Below, piece after piece: positions 37,744-44,553 of a stretch of DNA of 64,000 nucleotides (the stretch's first letter is position 1; each line of letters begins with the position of its first letter). The stretch covers positions 124,001 to 188,000 of the forward strand of contig NZ_FRCL01000006.1 of NCBI RefSeq assembly GCF_900142885.1. Reading direction: 5' to 3'. Both the position numbers and the translations under genes were made by a program. The stretch is from Flavobacterium xinjiangense. Lineage in GTDB: Bacteria; Bacteroidota; Bacteroidia; Flavobacteriales; Flavobacteriaceae. Below the pieces are notes generated by a model. That model did no database searches and was not told the origin of the DNA. It was given only the letters and a program-made list of their open reading frames with translations.

Positions 37744-37905
37744 ATTTCTATTTCAGCAGTTTCTCAGGAAACAAAAATTAATGCTTATGTGGAAAAAACT
37801 AAAACTATTTCTTTTGACCAATACGAATTGATTGATTCTTATTTGGTTTTGCCAACTCCTTCAGATTGTTCTGAATATTCTATCTTGAATTATAACTTTG
37901 TTTAA
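37744..37905 (+). pseudogene. 3' fragment of an unidentified gene
   Basis: An open frame of 53 codons plus stop, without a start codon, preceded in frame by TAG at 37741. The peptide (for example EKTKTISFDQYELIDSYLVL and LPTPSDCSEYSILNYNFV) reads like real protein rather than random AT-rich DNA. It ends about 100 bp before the left dif-like site. I do not recognise the parent protein. Confidence 0.4.
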
Positions 37906-37924
37906 TGGCTATTTTTTTTAGGAT

Positions 37925-37988
37925 TTATTAACTTACCGTTTGTGTAATAATCGTGTATCAAGATATTACATAAACAGTAAGTTAATAA
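37925..37988. repeat. Long inverted repeat next to the dif-like site
   Basis: Two 25-bp arms (37925-37949 and 37964-37988) match at 23 of 25 positions around a 14-bp centre. There is no T run, so it is not a terminator. It lies on the host side, 22 bp left of the dif-like repeat. Confidence 0.75.
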
Positions 37989-38009
37989 ACGAAAAAGAGT
38001 AACTAATAA

Positions 38010-38037
38010 ATGAACTATAATTTATAGTATGTAAAGC
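38010..38037 (+). other. Left dif-like attachment site (attL)
   Basis: Sequence layout: ATGAACTATAA, centre TTTATA, GTATGTAAAGC. It has the 11-6-11 structure of a XerC/XerD site and is identical to the right site at 23 of 28 positions, including the whole centre. Confidence 0.65.
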
Positions 38038-38039
38038 GC

Positions 38040-38067
38040 TTGATATTTGAAAATTTGTTTATATTTG
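38040..38067 (+). promoter_or_regulatory. Promoter of a candidate small RNA
   Basis: TTG at 38040-38042 and TATATTTG at 38060-38067 with a 17-bp spacer, a complete Bacteroidota promoter. It starts 3 bp inside the attL site and points to a hairpin terminator only 20 bp downstream, with no ORF between. Confidence 0.6.
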
Positions 38068-38072
38068 CCATA

Positions 38073-38128
38073 GATTTATTTCAATGAGAGGCGAGGTGCT
38101 TGTAACACCGTTTGAGCCTCTTTTTTTT
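38073..38128 (+). ncRNA. Candidate small RNA ending in an intrinsic terminator
   Basis: Predicted transcript of about 55 nt from the promoter just upstream. It ends in a two-part hairpin (AGAGGC 38087-38092 with GCCTCT 38116-38121; inner GGTG 38095-38098 with CACC 38106-38109) followed by eight T residues. In the circular form of the element it would lie antisense to any transcript entering the rep gene from the 86-codon ORF. Role in copy control is inference. Confidence 0.5.
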
Positions 38129-38135
38129 GTTTATA

Positions 38136-38396
38136 CTACCAACCTGTTTTTATTCTTCCTCTGATTTGAAAATCAGGCCTTGAATGTAGAAAATCTCCAT
38201 TTTTATAATAACACAAAATTTTTCTAGTTCTTCTAACGTAAATTAAAATATAATCCCATGTTATATTTTGTTTGCTCATCCATTGAGAATAACTGTAAAT
38301 TGAGTGCACGTATTCTGTAAATAATCTTCTTTCTTTACCTAAATAAACAGACACGGAATAATCATTTTTATCTTTCAATCCCTCGTAAATATTCAT
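38136..38396 (-). CDS. Hypothetical phage protein
   Basis: An 86-residue, basic and aromatic-rich protein (MNIYEGLKDKNDYSVSVYLG; ends RGRIKTGW). No known domain is recognised. In the excised circle it would be the gene directly upstream of rep. Two 18-bp direct repeats of GGATAAGAGATAAAAAAA type (38399-38416 and 38437-38455) precede it and may be control sites. Confidence 0.6.
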   Translation of the reverse strand: MNIYEGLKDKNDYSVSVYLGKERRLFTEYVHSIYSYSQWMSKQNITWDYILIYVRRTRKILCYYKNGDFLHSRPDFQIRGRIKTGW

Positions 38397-38456
38397 AGGG
38401 ATAAGAGATAAAAAAATTCAGAATTGGGTAATGTTTGGATAAGAGATAAAAAAAAT

Positions 38457-38485
38457 AGAACACCCCAAATATTAAGGAGTGCTCT
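38457..38485 (-). terminator. Terminator of the phage virion operon
   Basis: Imperfect 10-bp stem (38457-38466 with 38476-38485, 8 pairs) followed on the minus strand by a T run (38448-38456). It lies 127 bp after the stop codon of the last virion-block gene. Confidence 0.65.
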
Positions 38486-38519
38486 ATTATATAAATAGTT
38501 CTTTGTTTGCATGTGATTT

Positions 38520-38548
38520 GATTTATTTCAGCGAGAGGAATCTTGTAA
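38520..38548 (+). repeat. Second, degenerate copy of the small-RNA leader
   Basis: GATTTATTTCA, two bases, GAGAGG and a later CTTGTAA recur here in the same order as at 38073-38106. The hairpin and T run of the first copy are not kept. Confidence 0.5.
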
Positions 38549-38611
38549 ATTCACACTAAGTCTCTTTGAAGTTTTGACAAATATACATATTTTTTTGAAT
38601 TACGTAATTTT

Positions 38612-39283
38612 TTAATAAATTTTGTCATATTCCGCAATTTCAATCCATAAGCCATGCAATGGGAATGCACCTTGCAGATAAGAGTAGACAGTCAAAGAGA
38701 AACCATTTTCTGTCTTACTATTAATTTCATAACCTGCCATATTGCTAACGGGAGTAATAACCGAACAATCAATTAATAAACGATGTTTTAATATTTCCAA
38801 GGGTTTAGAAAAGACAAAATTCATAACAGAAGAATTAGCAACTTCCGTTACATTAATCATTAGTCCTAATGAATTTTCATAAATCTGTAAAGTTGGTACT
38901 GCTAACTCCGACACTTGTTTCATTACTGCAACATATCTCTTTTGAATAGCCACTAAATCAGGTACAGAAGATAGTTGTTTTATCTGCCCTAGTGGTATAA
39001 TCTCGGTGTTTTCCTTTCTAAAATCACTTTCTTTTATTAGTTTTTGATCAAAAAACTCGGAGGAAATTAAATACTGCTCTACTTTTGAAAACAAAGAAAA
39101 AAGCTTTTTTTGTTCCAAATTCTGCGGGGTTAATACTCTTTGTCCTTCGATAAAAACAGCGGTAACTATACAAGCTTCATAAGTTGATAAAGAAAGTAAC
39201 TTACCATCCAAACCCGTAATTAACTCGTTATATGTCAATATCCCTTTTTGATTGAAAGATACTAAAAATGTGTTGTTTTCCAT
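38612..39283 (-). CDS. Putative phage virion protein
   Basis: A 223-residue protein without signal or clear membrane segment, rich in predicted beta strands at both ends (MENNTFLVSFNQKGILTYNE; FSLTVYSYLQGAFPLHGLW). Last gene of the virion block, 2 bp after the previous one. No known domain recognised; a spike or capsid-vertex role is a guess from position. Confidence 0.6.
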   Translation of the reverse strand: MENNTFLVSFNQKGILTYNELITGLDGKLLSLSTYEACIVTAVFIEGQRVLTPQNLEQKKLFSLFSKVEQYLISSEFFDQKLIKESDFRKENTEIIPLGQIKQLSSVPDLVAIQKRYVAVMKQVSELAVPTLQIYENSLGLMINVTEVANSSVMNFVFSKPLEILKHRLLIDCSVITPVSNMAGYEINSKTENGFSLTVYSYLQGAFPLHGLWIEIAEYDKIY

Positions 39284-39285
39284 AA

Positions 39286-39822
39286 TTATATTTTTAAATA
39301 TTTACGCAAATATTTTAATTCGCCAGCATCTAGATACTGTAAGATGTCTTTTCTCAAACTTCTACTATTGGTGTCAACTTCATAGTATAATTTTTCTAGT
39401 TTATCAAAGTAATTACGATATAAAACTAGGGTTTCTTTAATTGAGTTATCATTTTCCGAGTATCCTTTAGGATTCATAAAATCATACCAATTTCCATTGT
39501 CTGAATATCTTACTCCAAAATCTGTAGCCAATTTTGACGATGCAGCGTGCAAGTCTTTTGACTTAGTTATTGCTAATCTTTTTTTATTTTGAGTAAGGGG
39601 ATTTTGATTTACCAAAAGTTTGGTTTCTTTTATAATAACAGAATCAGCCTTTTGACCCTCTAACCTTAAAGTTTGAGAAGCTTGTCTAGTCTGTTCCGAT
39701 TGTTCAGCCATATAACGTCTTAAATAAGGGATTCCAACCAAAAGAGCCGTTATAAACAACCAATATCTTTTTATAAATTCTATTATCTGAGTGGGTGTGT
39801 CTACTTGTCTTTTATTTATCAT
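39286..39822 (-). CDS. Phage membrane-anchored protein
   Basis: A 178-residue protein with one N-terminal membrane helix (YWLFITALLVGIPYL, about 20-35) and a soluble remainder with GVRYSDNGNWYDFMNPKGYS. Its start overlaps the small gene upstream by 11 bp. Function not recognised. Confidence 0.65.
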   Translation of the reverse strand: MINKRQVDTPTQIIEFIKRYWLFITALLVGIPYLRRYMAEQSEQTRQASQTLRLEGQKADSVIIKETKLLVNQNPLTQNKKRLAITKSKDLHAASSKLATDFGVRYSDNGNWYDFMNPKGYSENDNSIKETLVLYRNYFDKLEKLYYEVDTNSRSLRKDILQYLDAGELKYLRKYLKI

Positions 39823-39925
39823 CTTTGAATATTTTTGAAACGAAATATAATAATATTAAAAAGCCTAGTAGCGATAAAATTTTCATTTCACGCCACAAGG
39901 CTAGTAAGGGCAATAGCATTGGCAT
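39812..39925 (-). CDS. Small phage membrane protein, 37 residues
   Basis: Short ORF starting MPMLLPLLALWREMKIL with a second hydrophobic run LLGFLILLYFVSKIF; two membrane segments are possible. It starts 1 bp after the stop codon of the 36-residue gene and overlaps the next gene by 11 bp, which supports its reality. Confidence 0.55.
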   Translation of the reverse strand: MPMLLPLLALWREMKILSLLGFLILLYFVSKIFKDDK

Positions 39926-39926
39926 T

Positions 39927-40037
39927 TTAACGCTTTTGAGGGATGAAAACCTTATAAGCAACTACCAACAATCCCAATGTTAAGACTGCTAAGATTTGTA
40001 CTTGATGTACAATTACGAATGTTTTAAATTTTTCCAA
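39927..40037 (-). CDS. Small phage membrane protein, 36 residues (TTG start)
   Basis: Reads MEKFKTFVIVHQVQILAVLT then TLGLLVVAYKVFIPQKR, a single membrane helix with a basic tail, typical of minor virion membrane proteins. It starts with TTG at 40037, 19 bp after the transglycosylase-like gene. Support is packing and hydrophobic pattern only. Confidence 0.5.
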   Translation of the reverse strand: MEKFKTFVIVHQVQILAVLTLGLLVVAYKVFIPQKR

Positions 40038-40056
40038 TTTGAATGTTTTTTAGTTT

Positions 40057-40611
40057 TTAAAATATATTTTTGATAGCTAGTGAACAAAAAAAAACCACTA
40101 CAAAAACGATTGCAGGTATAAAAGGTTTTATTTTACTTGGTGCAATCACTACTATTAACTGAGAAGTTGAAACGTCTCCTAATAGTTGTAATGCTTCATT
40201 AATATCGTTATCAGTTATCAATGTGTGTGAGTTTCCTAACTCGACCTTGCAAATTGCACGAACCAACATAATTAGGAAAGCACTGTTAATAGTTTTTATT
40301 TTTTCGTTTGGTTGAACTCCTAAGGTTTTGCAAACGTTTAAAATGTATGCTTTTGTATCATTTTCTACACTTGGTGCATATTCCATGATTAAAGCAGTAA
40401 CCGTGTTTTTTCCTTTATTTATATCATGTATCAAATCTTTAAGCATGGCACGAATTCCGAATTTCAACTCTGTAAATTGTTCGAATTTTACATCTTTACT
40501 TTGAGGAAAAGGAATTTTACCTTGCCACGCTTGTGAAGTTCTGATAAGGTTTCCCGGGTTATTATTTCGCAACCCTCTTACTTTGTGATTATTTAAGAAT
40601 GACTTACTCAA
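40057..40611 (-). CDS. Phage transglycosylase/lysozyme-like structural protein with C-terminal membrane anchor
   Basis: A 184-residue protein starting with TTG. The N-terminal motif VRGLRNNNPGNL and KFEQFTELKFGIRAM resemble peptidoglycan-degrading virion proteins of phages. The last 25 residues (FIPAIVFVVVFFCSLAI) form a membrane anchor, so it may sit in a virion or host membrane. Its start overlaps the stop of the upstream 50-residue gene by 8 bp. Likely role: opening the cell wall for entry or release. Confidence 0.72.
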   Translation of the reverse strand: MSKSFLNNHKVRGLRNNNPGNLIRTSQAWQGKIPFPQSKDVKFEQFTELKFGIRAMLKDLIHDINKGKNTVTALIMEYAPSVENDTKAYILNVCKTLGVQPNEKIKTINSAFLIMLVRAICKVELGNSHTLITDNDINEALQLLGDVSTSQLIVVIAPSKIKPFIPAIVFVVVFFCSLAIKNIF

Positions 40612-40756
40612 CTGATTGAAGTTTTGCGGTTTCTTTTTTATCTATATCGGTTAAAGTTTCTATTGCGAATTCTACAATTTTAACTAATGCCATTAAATAA
40701 ATACCGTATTTTAATACGAATTTTAAACCGTTTACTATTCCGTTTACTTTATTCAT
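40604..40756 (-). CDS. Small phage protein, 50 residues
   Basis: Begins MNKVNGIVNGLKFVLKYGIY and continues LMALVKIVEFAIETL; amphipathic or single membrane helix with a charged C-terminus. ATG start at 40756; its end overlaps the transglycosylase-like gene. Confidence 0.55.
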   Translation of the reverse strand: MNKVNGIVNGLKFVLKYGIYLMALVKIVEFAIETLTDIDKKETAKLQSVE

Positions 40757-40850
40757 TTTTTTTGATTTAAATAAAGCCTTACAATAGCATTTACAGGATT
40801 CCTTTTACTCTTGTTAGACCTGTACGCTTAAAGTAAAGCTTTGTTAATTT

Positions 40851-41069
40851 TTACATGCTAGATGCCTGAGTCTGTTTTTTTACAGCTGTAATTTTGACCC
40901 AGAACATAACACCTTCTTTTGAAGCTTCGCTTGGTTCAACTTTGTAAAGTTTACCGCCTAATTCGACGTAACCAACTGCAAAACCTTTCCCTTTTTTGTC
41001 CTTACATCCTATTAATTGGTACGGATTTCCGAAACGATCGTTTGATATTCTCTTTTGAAATGTTGACAT
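40851..41069 (-). CDS. Small phage protein, 72 residues
   Basis: A soluble, Lys- and Gly-rich protein (RISNDRFGNPYQLIGCKDKK; YVELGGKLYKVEPSEA) with a probable small beta-barrel pattern. It could bind nucleic acid or be a minor virion protein; not recognised. Confidence 0.6.
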   Translation of the reverse strand: MSTFQKRISNDRFGNPYQLIGCKDKKGKGFAVGYVELGGKLYKVEPSEASKEGVMFWVKITAVKKQTQASSM

Positions 41070-41080
41070 TTTTTAATGTT

Positions 41081-41266
41081 TTAAATTGTTGTGTTTTGAT
41101 TAGAAATTACTTCTTTTGGTTTTTTGAACATGTGAATGATTGAAGCAATACCTATCACTACCTGTATTGCAATTTTAACGATTTCAGCCAATGGAAGTCC
41201 ATTTGTTGGAATTAGGGCAGTACCTTGTACTAACCCTATCCCTGTAAGTCCTATTAATGATTTCAT
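41081..41266 (-). CDS. Small phage membrane protein, 61 residues
   Basis: Two hydrophobic segments (LIGLTGIGLVQGTALIP and IVKIAIQVVIGIASIIHMF) and a polar tail. The ATG at 41266 shares one base with the stop of the previous gene (TAATG), so I prefer it to the TTG at 41275. Confidence 0.6.
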   Translation of the reverse strand: MKSLIGLTGIGLVQGTALIPTNGLPLAEIVKIAIQVVIGIASIIHMFKKPKEVISNQNTTI

Positions 41267-41829
41267 TATTTCCAACGGTTGTTACGAGCATTATTAGATG
41301 CATAATGTGCCCTTACAGAAGAAGAAGAACCTTTTTTATACATTCCTTTTGCTTTACTTTTGATAATCATGTAAACAGCTCCTATGCATGATAAAACTAT
41401 TAATAAATGTTTCCAATGTTTTTTGAACCATTCCTTTATCGTAAAATCAATTACAGATGCACCAACCTGACCTGAAGCCTCTTTTACAGATTCAGAAGTT
41501 TGGGCAATTACTTCTTTAGTGGCTCCCTTTGTAAATGCATTTATAACACTTCCAGCTTGTTGTCCTACAATTGCTCCTGATTGTTGAGCTAATGCATTAG
41601 ATTGAGCATGTAAAGCCTCTGCTTTTGCTAGATTTCCTTCCATTTCAGCGATACGAGCCTGTTTTTTAGCTTCCGCGGAAGCACTTATACCTTCGACTGT
41701 ATTCTGTGCCAAACCTCCTACTACGGGTATCATTGAAAGAAGGGGAGTACCTATTTTAACAATGTTTTTAAGAGAGATTTGTTTTGCTCCCTGTTTAACC
41801 GATTTACCTATTTTAGTGAAAATACTCAT
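41266..41829 (-). CDS. Putative phage virion/DNA-delivery protein
   Basis: A 187-residue protein. The first half holds a glycine/proline hydrophobic stretch (IVKIGTPLLSMIPVVGGLAQ) and an Ala/Gln-rich coiled region (EMEGNLAKAEALHAQSNALA). A membrane helix HLLIVLSCIGAVYMII follows near 140-155, then a basic Ser/Asn-rich tail. The layout resembles pilot-type proteins of small phages, which is only an analogy. Confidence 0.6.
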   Translation of the reverse strand: MSIFTKIGKSVKQGAKQISLKNIVKIGTPLLSMIPVVGGLAQNTVEGISASAEAKKQARIAEMEGNLAKAEALHAQSNALAQQSGAIVGQQAGSVINAFTKGATKEVIAQTSESVKEASGQVGASVIDFTIKEWFKKHWKHLLIVLSCIGAVYMIIKSKAKGMYKKGSSSSVRAHYASNNARNNRWK

Positions 41830-41833
41830 AGGG

Positions 41834-42553
41834 TTATGCTTCTCTACGAACGATTAAATTAACTATAGACCCCTGAGCCTTACGAACCTCAATAGAATTA
41901 ACTCCAAAAAGAGGCAATTGTATTTTGCTTGCAAAAGCACATTTTACACTTCCATCTTGACGTACATATGCTAGAGGGTCAATTGAACGAGACAATACTC
42001 TCAATTCGTGTAATGTGTATTTTACTACGACACCTCCCTCATAAGTGTAAGCTACCTCTATAATCGAATCTGCATTGTCTAAAATTGCAAGGTCACAATG
42101 TGCAACTTCAAAAGTTTTACTTTTATCATCTTGTGACATAGATTTATTTTCAAAAGACAATGTTTTTACGGAGGTTTGCGGTTCTTCAATTCCGTTAATT
42201 ACGTAAGTTTCAGCCGTTTTTAAACCGATTAATTCGATTTTTATAACGTCTTTTTCTCCTAATTGGATAGCGCCATCTTCACAAATTTCACATTGAGCAG
42301 TAGTTTTGTAATTTACATCTGATGTAATCGCATCACCTTTGAAAGTAGTCAAGTAAATGAAGTCCTTTAGGTCCATATAACCTTTAGTTATTTCTTCATT
42401 TCCTGTTAACTTTTCAACCTCAATTTTTATTTGTTCGGTAGTTAATGCTTCTACATCGAGTGAAGAAGAAAAGATTACAGAACCAATAGCCTTGTTAAGT
42501 ACTAGAACACCTGACTTAGTTATGTTCTTTCCTTGTGAGTTAAAAATTTCCAT
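41834..42553 (-). CDS. Candidate major virion protein of the phage
   Basis: A 239-residue soluble protein, first gene of the virion block, 4 bp before the next. Its sequence alternates short hydrophobic strands and turns (SGVLVLNKAIGSVIFSSS; DVIKIELIGLKTAETYVI; SIIEVAYTYEGGVVVKYTL), suggesting a beta-rich fold as in capsid proteins. No membrane segment. Naming it capsid rests on position and composition, not on a recognised domain. Confidence 0.5.
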   Translation of the reverse strand: MEIFNSQGKNITKSGVLVLNKAIGSVIFSSSLDVEALTTEQIKIEVEKLTGNEEITKGYMDLKDFIYLTTFKGDAITSDVNYKTTAQCEICEDGAIQLGEKDVIKIELIGLKTAETYVINGIEEPQTSVKTLSFENKSMSQDDKSKTFEVAHCDLAILDNADSIIEVAYTYEGGVVVKYTLHELRVLSRSIDPLAYVRQDGSVKCAFASKIQLPLFGVNSIEVRKAQGSIVNLIVRREA

Positions 42554-42596
42554 TTATATATTGATTTATTTAATAATGGCAAATTTGTTAAATAAA

Positions 42597-42618
42597 AAAA
42601 CCCTCGTTTGAGGGTTTT
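42597..42618 (-). terminator. Terminator between the phage replication and virion blocks
   Basis: Perfect 9-bp stem AAAACCCTC / GAGGGTTTT with a 4-nt loop and A/T tracts on both sides. It lies 48 bp after the last replication-block gene on the minus strand and ahead of the virion block. Confidence 0.85.
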
Positions 42619-42665
42619 AGGATATCAGGGGATATTAAGGGATTTTTACCGCTTTTTACTTGTTA

Positions 42666-42872
42666 TTAGTTTTTTGGCACAATTTCTGTAATCTTAAAAT
42701 AATGTTTAAAATGAGAAAATAAGACTATAGATATTTGAAACTCTTTTTTGATGTCTCTCAAATATTGCTGGGCAGTTTTTTCGGAAACTGACACTAATAG
42801 TAATTCTATATCTTTGTAAGATATTTTTTGATAATCTGTATAAATCTTTGGGGCACTTGTGGTATTTCTCAT
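42666..42872 (-). CDS. Small phage helix-turn-helix-like protein
   Basis: A 68-residue protein. The segment DIELLLVSVSEKTAQQYLRD looks like a helix-turn-helix that reads DNA, similar in style to small proteins next to rep genes in Bacteroidota phages and plasmids. Last gene of the replication block. Confidence 0.58.
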   Translation of the reverse strand: MRNTTSAPKIYTDYQKISYKDIELLLVSVSEKTAQQYLRDIKKEFQISIVLFSHFKHYFKITEIVPKN

Positions 42873-42923
42873 GATTTGGGTTATTAATAGGGGAGTGGTA
42901 GGACACTCCCTTTTTTTGATTAG

Positions 42924-43097
42924 TTATAATAAAGAATATTGATTAGTGATTTTTGGATTATCAAATGAAAATGACGTATCTTTTTGACGTATTGCATCGT
43001 TAAAAGATTCTATTTTGAGAATTAATACCTCTTTGGAATTTCGAAGCGGATAGGCTTTTGTTTTGACCTCTTTTTTTGTAAGAATTTGTGTTTCCAT
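42924..43097 (-). CDS. Small phage protein, 57 residues
   Basis: Begins METQILTKKEVKTKAYPLRN, then IESFNDAIRQKDTSFSFDN, with an ATG at 43097. Soluble and charged. It fills the space between the two neighbouring small genes in the same direction; not recognised. Confidence 0.5.
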   Translation of the reverse strand: METQILTKKEVKTKAYPLRNSKEVLILKIESFNDAIRQKDTSFSFDNPKITNQYSLL

Positions 43098-43155
43098 TTT
43101 GTAAGATTAAATTAACATATTTGATAAGAATAGCCGACTATCATAAGTCGGCTTT

Positions 43156-43368
43156 TTACCTCATAGCATTACGGAATCGTTTGAATGAAATTTCTCTATT
43201 ATATATCGTAGATTCTAAGGCGTCAATTAAACCAATTAACTCCTCAATTTGTCCGTAAAAACCTCTTTTATCTTGGAAGATTGTAAGAGATTCATAATGT
43301 GTAAACATTTGACGCTTTAACGAATAAGCTTCTTGCAATTCTGATTCTAATTGTTTTTTTTGTTTCAT
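43156..43368 (-). CDS. Small phage coiled-coil protein
   Basis: A 70-residue, highly charged, helical protein (MKQKKQLESELQEAYSLKRQ; GQIEELIGLIDALESTIY). Its ATG overlaps the stop of the rep gene by 4 bp, so the two are coupled. Function unknown. Confidence 0.6.
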   Translation of the reverse strand: MKQKKQLESELQEAYSLKRQMFTHYESLTIFQDKRGFYGQIEELIGLIDALESTIYNREISFKRFRNAMR

Positions 43369-44534
43369 AATCTTAAATTTATAAAGTTTAAATATTCTAA
43401 TACGTGCTTATTGTGATTGGATTCCGTCATTATTTTTACATCTTTGTGTATCAATAAATCAAATAAATCGGTTATTTTTTTCCGCATTCTCGACTGCGCA
43501 ACTTGTGTAGTCTCCAACGATGAACCTTTGAAAGTTAAAACTATATTTAATAGCGTTTTATGGTCATAACCTTTCATTATACAGTTTTGGATTAACTCAT
43601 ATATTAAATGGTCTGTAGGACTTAAATTTGGCGCTTTTTGACGTGGTTTATTTTCTATATACGAATTAATAGAAAAGACAATGACGTTAAATAATTGTTT
43701 CTCGCTTAAATTCAAATATTCGTCCAGGGTTTTAAATTGCGGACAAATATTAAATTTCTTTAACCGTTCCTTGTGCGCATAGTTTTTTATTGTAACCTCG
43801 CATCTAGTAAGGTTTTTTATTGCTTTTGCGTAAGTTGGAAATAAGTAAAAATTATAGAAATCAACTGATTTACTTAATAATTCAAATTCTTTGTGATAAA
43901 ATTTTATAAATGGTATGGAGGGTTTTGCAAAATCTCTTTTATTAAATGTTAGTCCAACATTCATTGATTCAGAAATTTTGTGCAAGTGTTTTGCTTTGTT
44001 TCCTGTTTGGGATATCAATACATTTAAAGCATCTTCGAAGCAAAGAGGTGAATTAGTATACCTATTAATACATATATCAACATCCGAAATATAGCCACTA
44101 AGGAAACAATCGAAAGAACACGTAAACACTTTAAATTGTATGAATTCATCATATAATAATTTTATATTTTTTCTGTTTATACCTTCAAAATACCTGTATT
44201 TGAGCAATTTAGCAGATACAGTCAAATTAATAAATTTTGTTTGATTTTTTTGTTTTGTTTCATTGTCAAATATTGGAATTTCACAAAGTCCAATCCTGAT
44301 AGTAATACCATTGTTTTGTATTAAAATTGGTTTTGGTGGGTTCAATTCACAATCTACCAAATCGAGTGATTCGTAATATATACAGGTTTGACTTGTCAAG
44401 CGTTCATCTATTATAATACACTCATTAAAAAGCACTTTGAGACTAAACGAATCTGTTAAGGGAATATTTATAGGAATATCTAGCATAACTTTAACATTTT
44501 GATTATCAAAATGTTGCTCATGGTTTTGAACCAT
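43365..44534 (-). CDS. Phage replication initiation protein, II/X-like
   Basis: A 389-residue protein. The segments INLTVSAKLLKYRYFEGI, FLSGYISDVDICINRYT and LTRCEVTIKNYAHKERL resemble rolling-circle initiators of small ssDNA phages and related plasmids (gene II/X-like). It heads the replication block. Its start codon lies inside the right dif-like site (44526-44553), and the sequence further upstream is host DNA, so its native control region is at the other end of the element. Not a tyrosine recombinase: no R-H-R-Y pattern is seen. Confidence 0.68.
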   Translation of the reverse strand: MVQNHEQHFDNQNVKVMLDIPINIPLTDSFSLKVLFNECIIIDERLTSQTCIYYESLDLVDCELNPPKPILIQNNGITIRIGLCEIPIFDNETKQKNQTKFINLTVSAKLLKYRYFEGINRKNIKLLYDEFIQFKVFTCSFDCFLSGYISDVDICINRYTNSPLCFEDALNVLISQTGNKAKHLHKISESMNVGLTFNKRDFAKPSIPFIKFYHKEFELLSKSVDFYNFYLFPTYAKAIKNLTRCEVTIKNYAHKERLKKFNICPQFKTLDEYLNLSEKQLFNVIVFSINSYIENKPRQKAPNLSPTDHLIYELIQNCIMKGYDHKTLLNIVLTFKGSSLETTQVAQSRMRKKITDLFDLLIHKDVKIMTESNHNKHVLEYLNFINLRL

Positions 44535-44553
44535 AATTTATATTATGTAAAAT
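44526..44553 (+). other. Right dif-like attachment site (attR)
   Basis: TTGAACCATAA, centre TTTATA, TTATGTAAAAT. The right arm differs by one base from the B. subtilis dif arm TTATGTAAACT and the left arm ends in CATAA like E. coli dif (both recalled). The CAT at 44532-44534 is the rep start codon on the minus strand. Confidence 0.68.

Larger units (their letters stand above)
38010..44553. mobile_element. Small integrase-less prophage flanked by dif-like sites (putative Xer-integrated ssDNA phage)
   Basis: The element is bounded by 28-bp direct repeats at 38010-38037 and 44526-44553 that resemble XerCD dif sites; one excised unit would be 6,516 bp. Almost all genes run on the minus strand in two blocks: a replication block (44534 to 42666) and a virion/lysis block (42553 to 38612), each ended by a hairpin terminator. 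Content: a rolling-circle-type Rep, many small membrane proteins and a membrane-anchored transglycosylase-like protein. No integrase, transposase, large terminase, tail gene or Zot-like ATPase is seen. Small tailless ssDNA phages of Bacteroidota are the closest idea. Confidence 0.72.

Noticed and set aside
37925..37988. The inverted repeat as the dif site itself
   Set aside because: Its 14-bp centre and 25-bp arms do not fit the 11-6-11 layout, and no second copy flanks the prophage; the repeats at 38010 and 44526 fit far better.
38399..38455. CRISPR-like direct repeats (two 18-bp copies)
   Set aside because: Only two copies, low complexity, no array and no cas genes in the window.
38010..44553. 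Inovirus (filamentous phage) identity
   Set aside because: No Zot-like ATPase and no typical small major coat precursor is seen; a transglycosylase-like virion protein points to another phage type, although integration at dif is similar.
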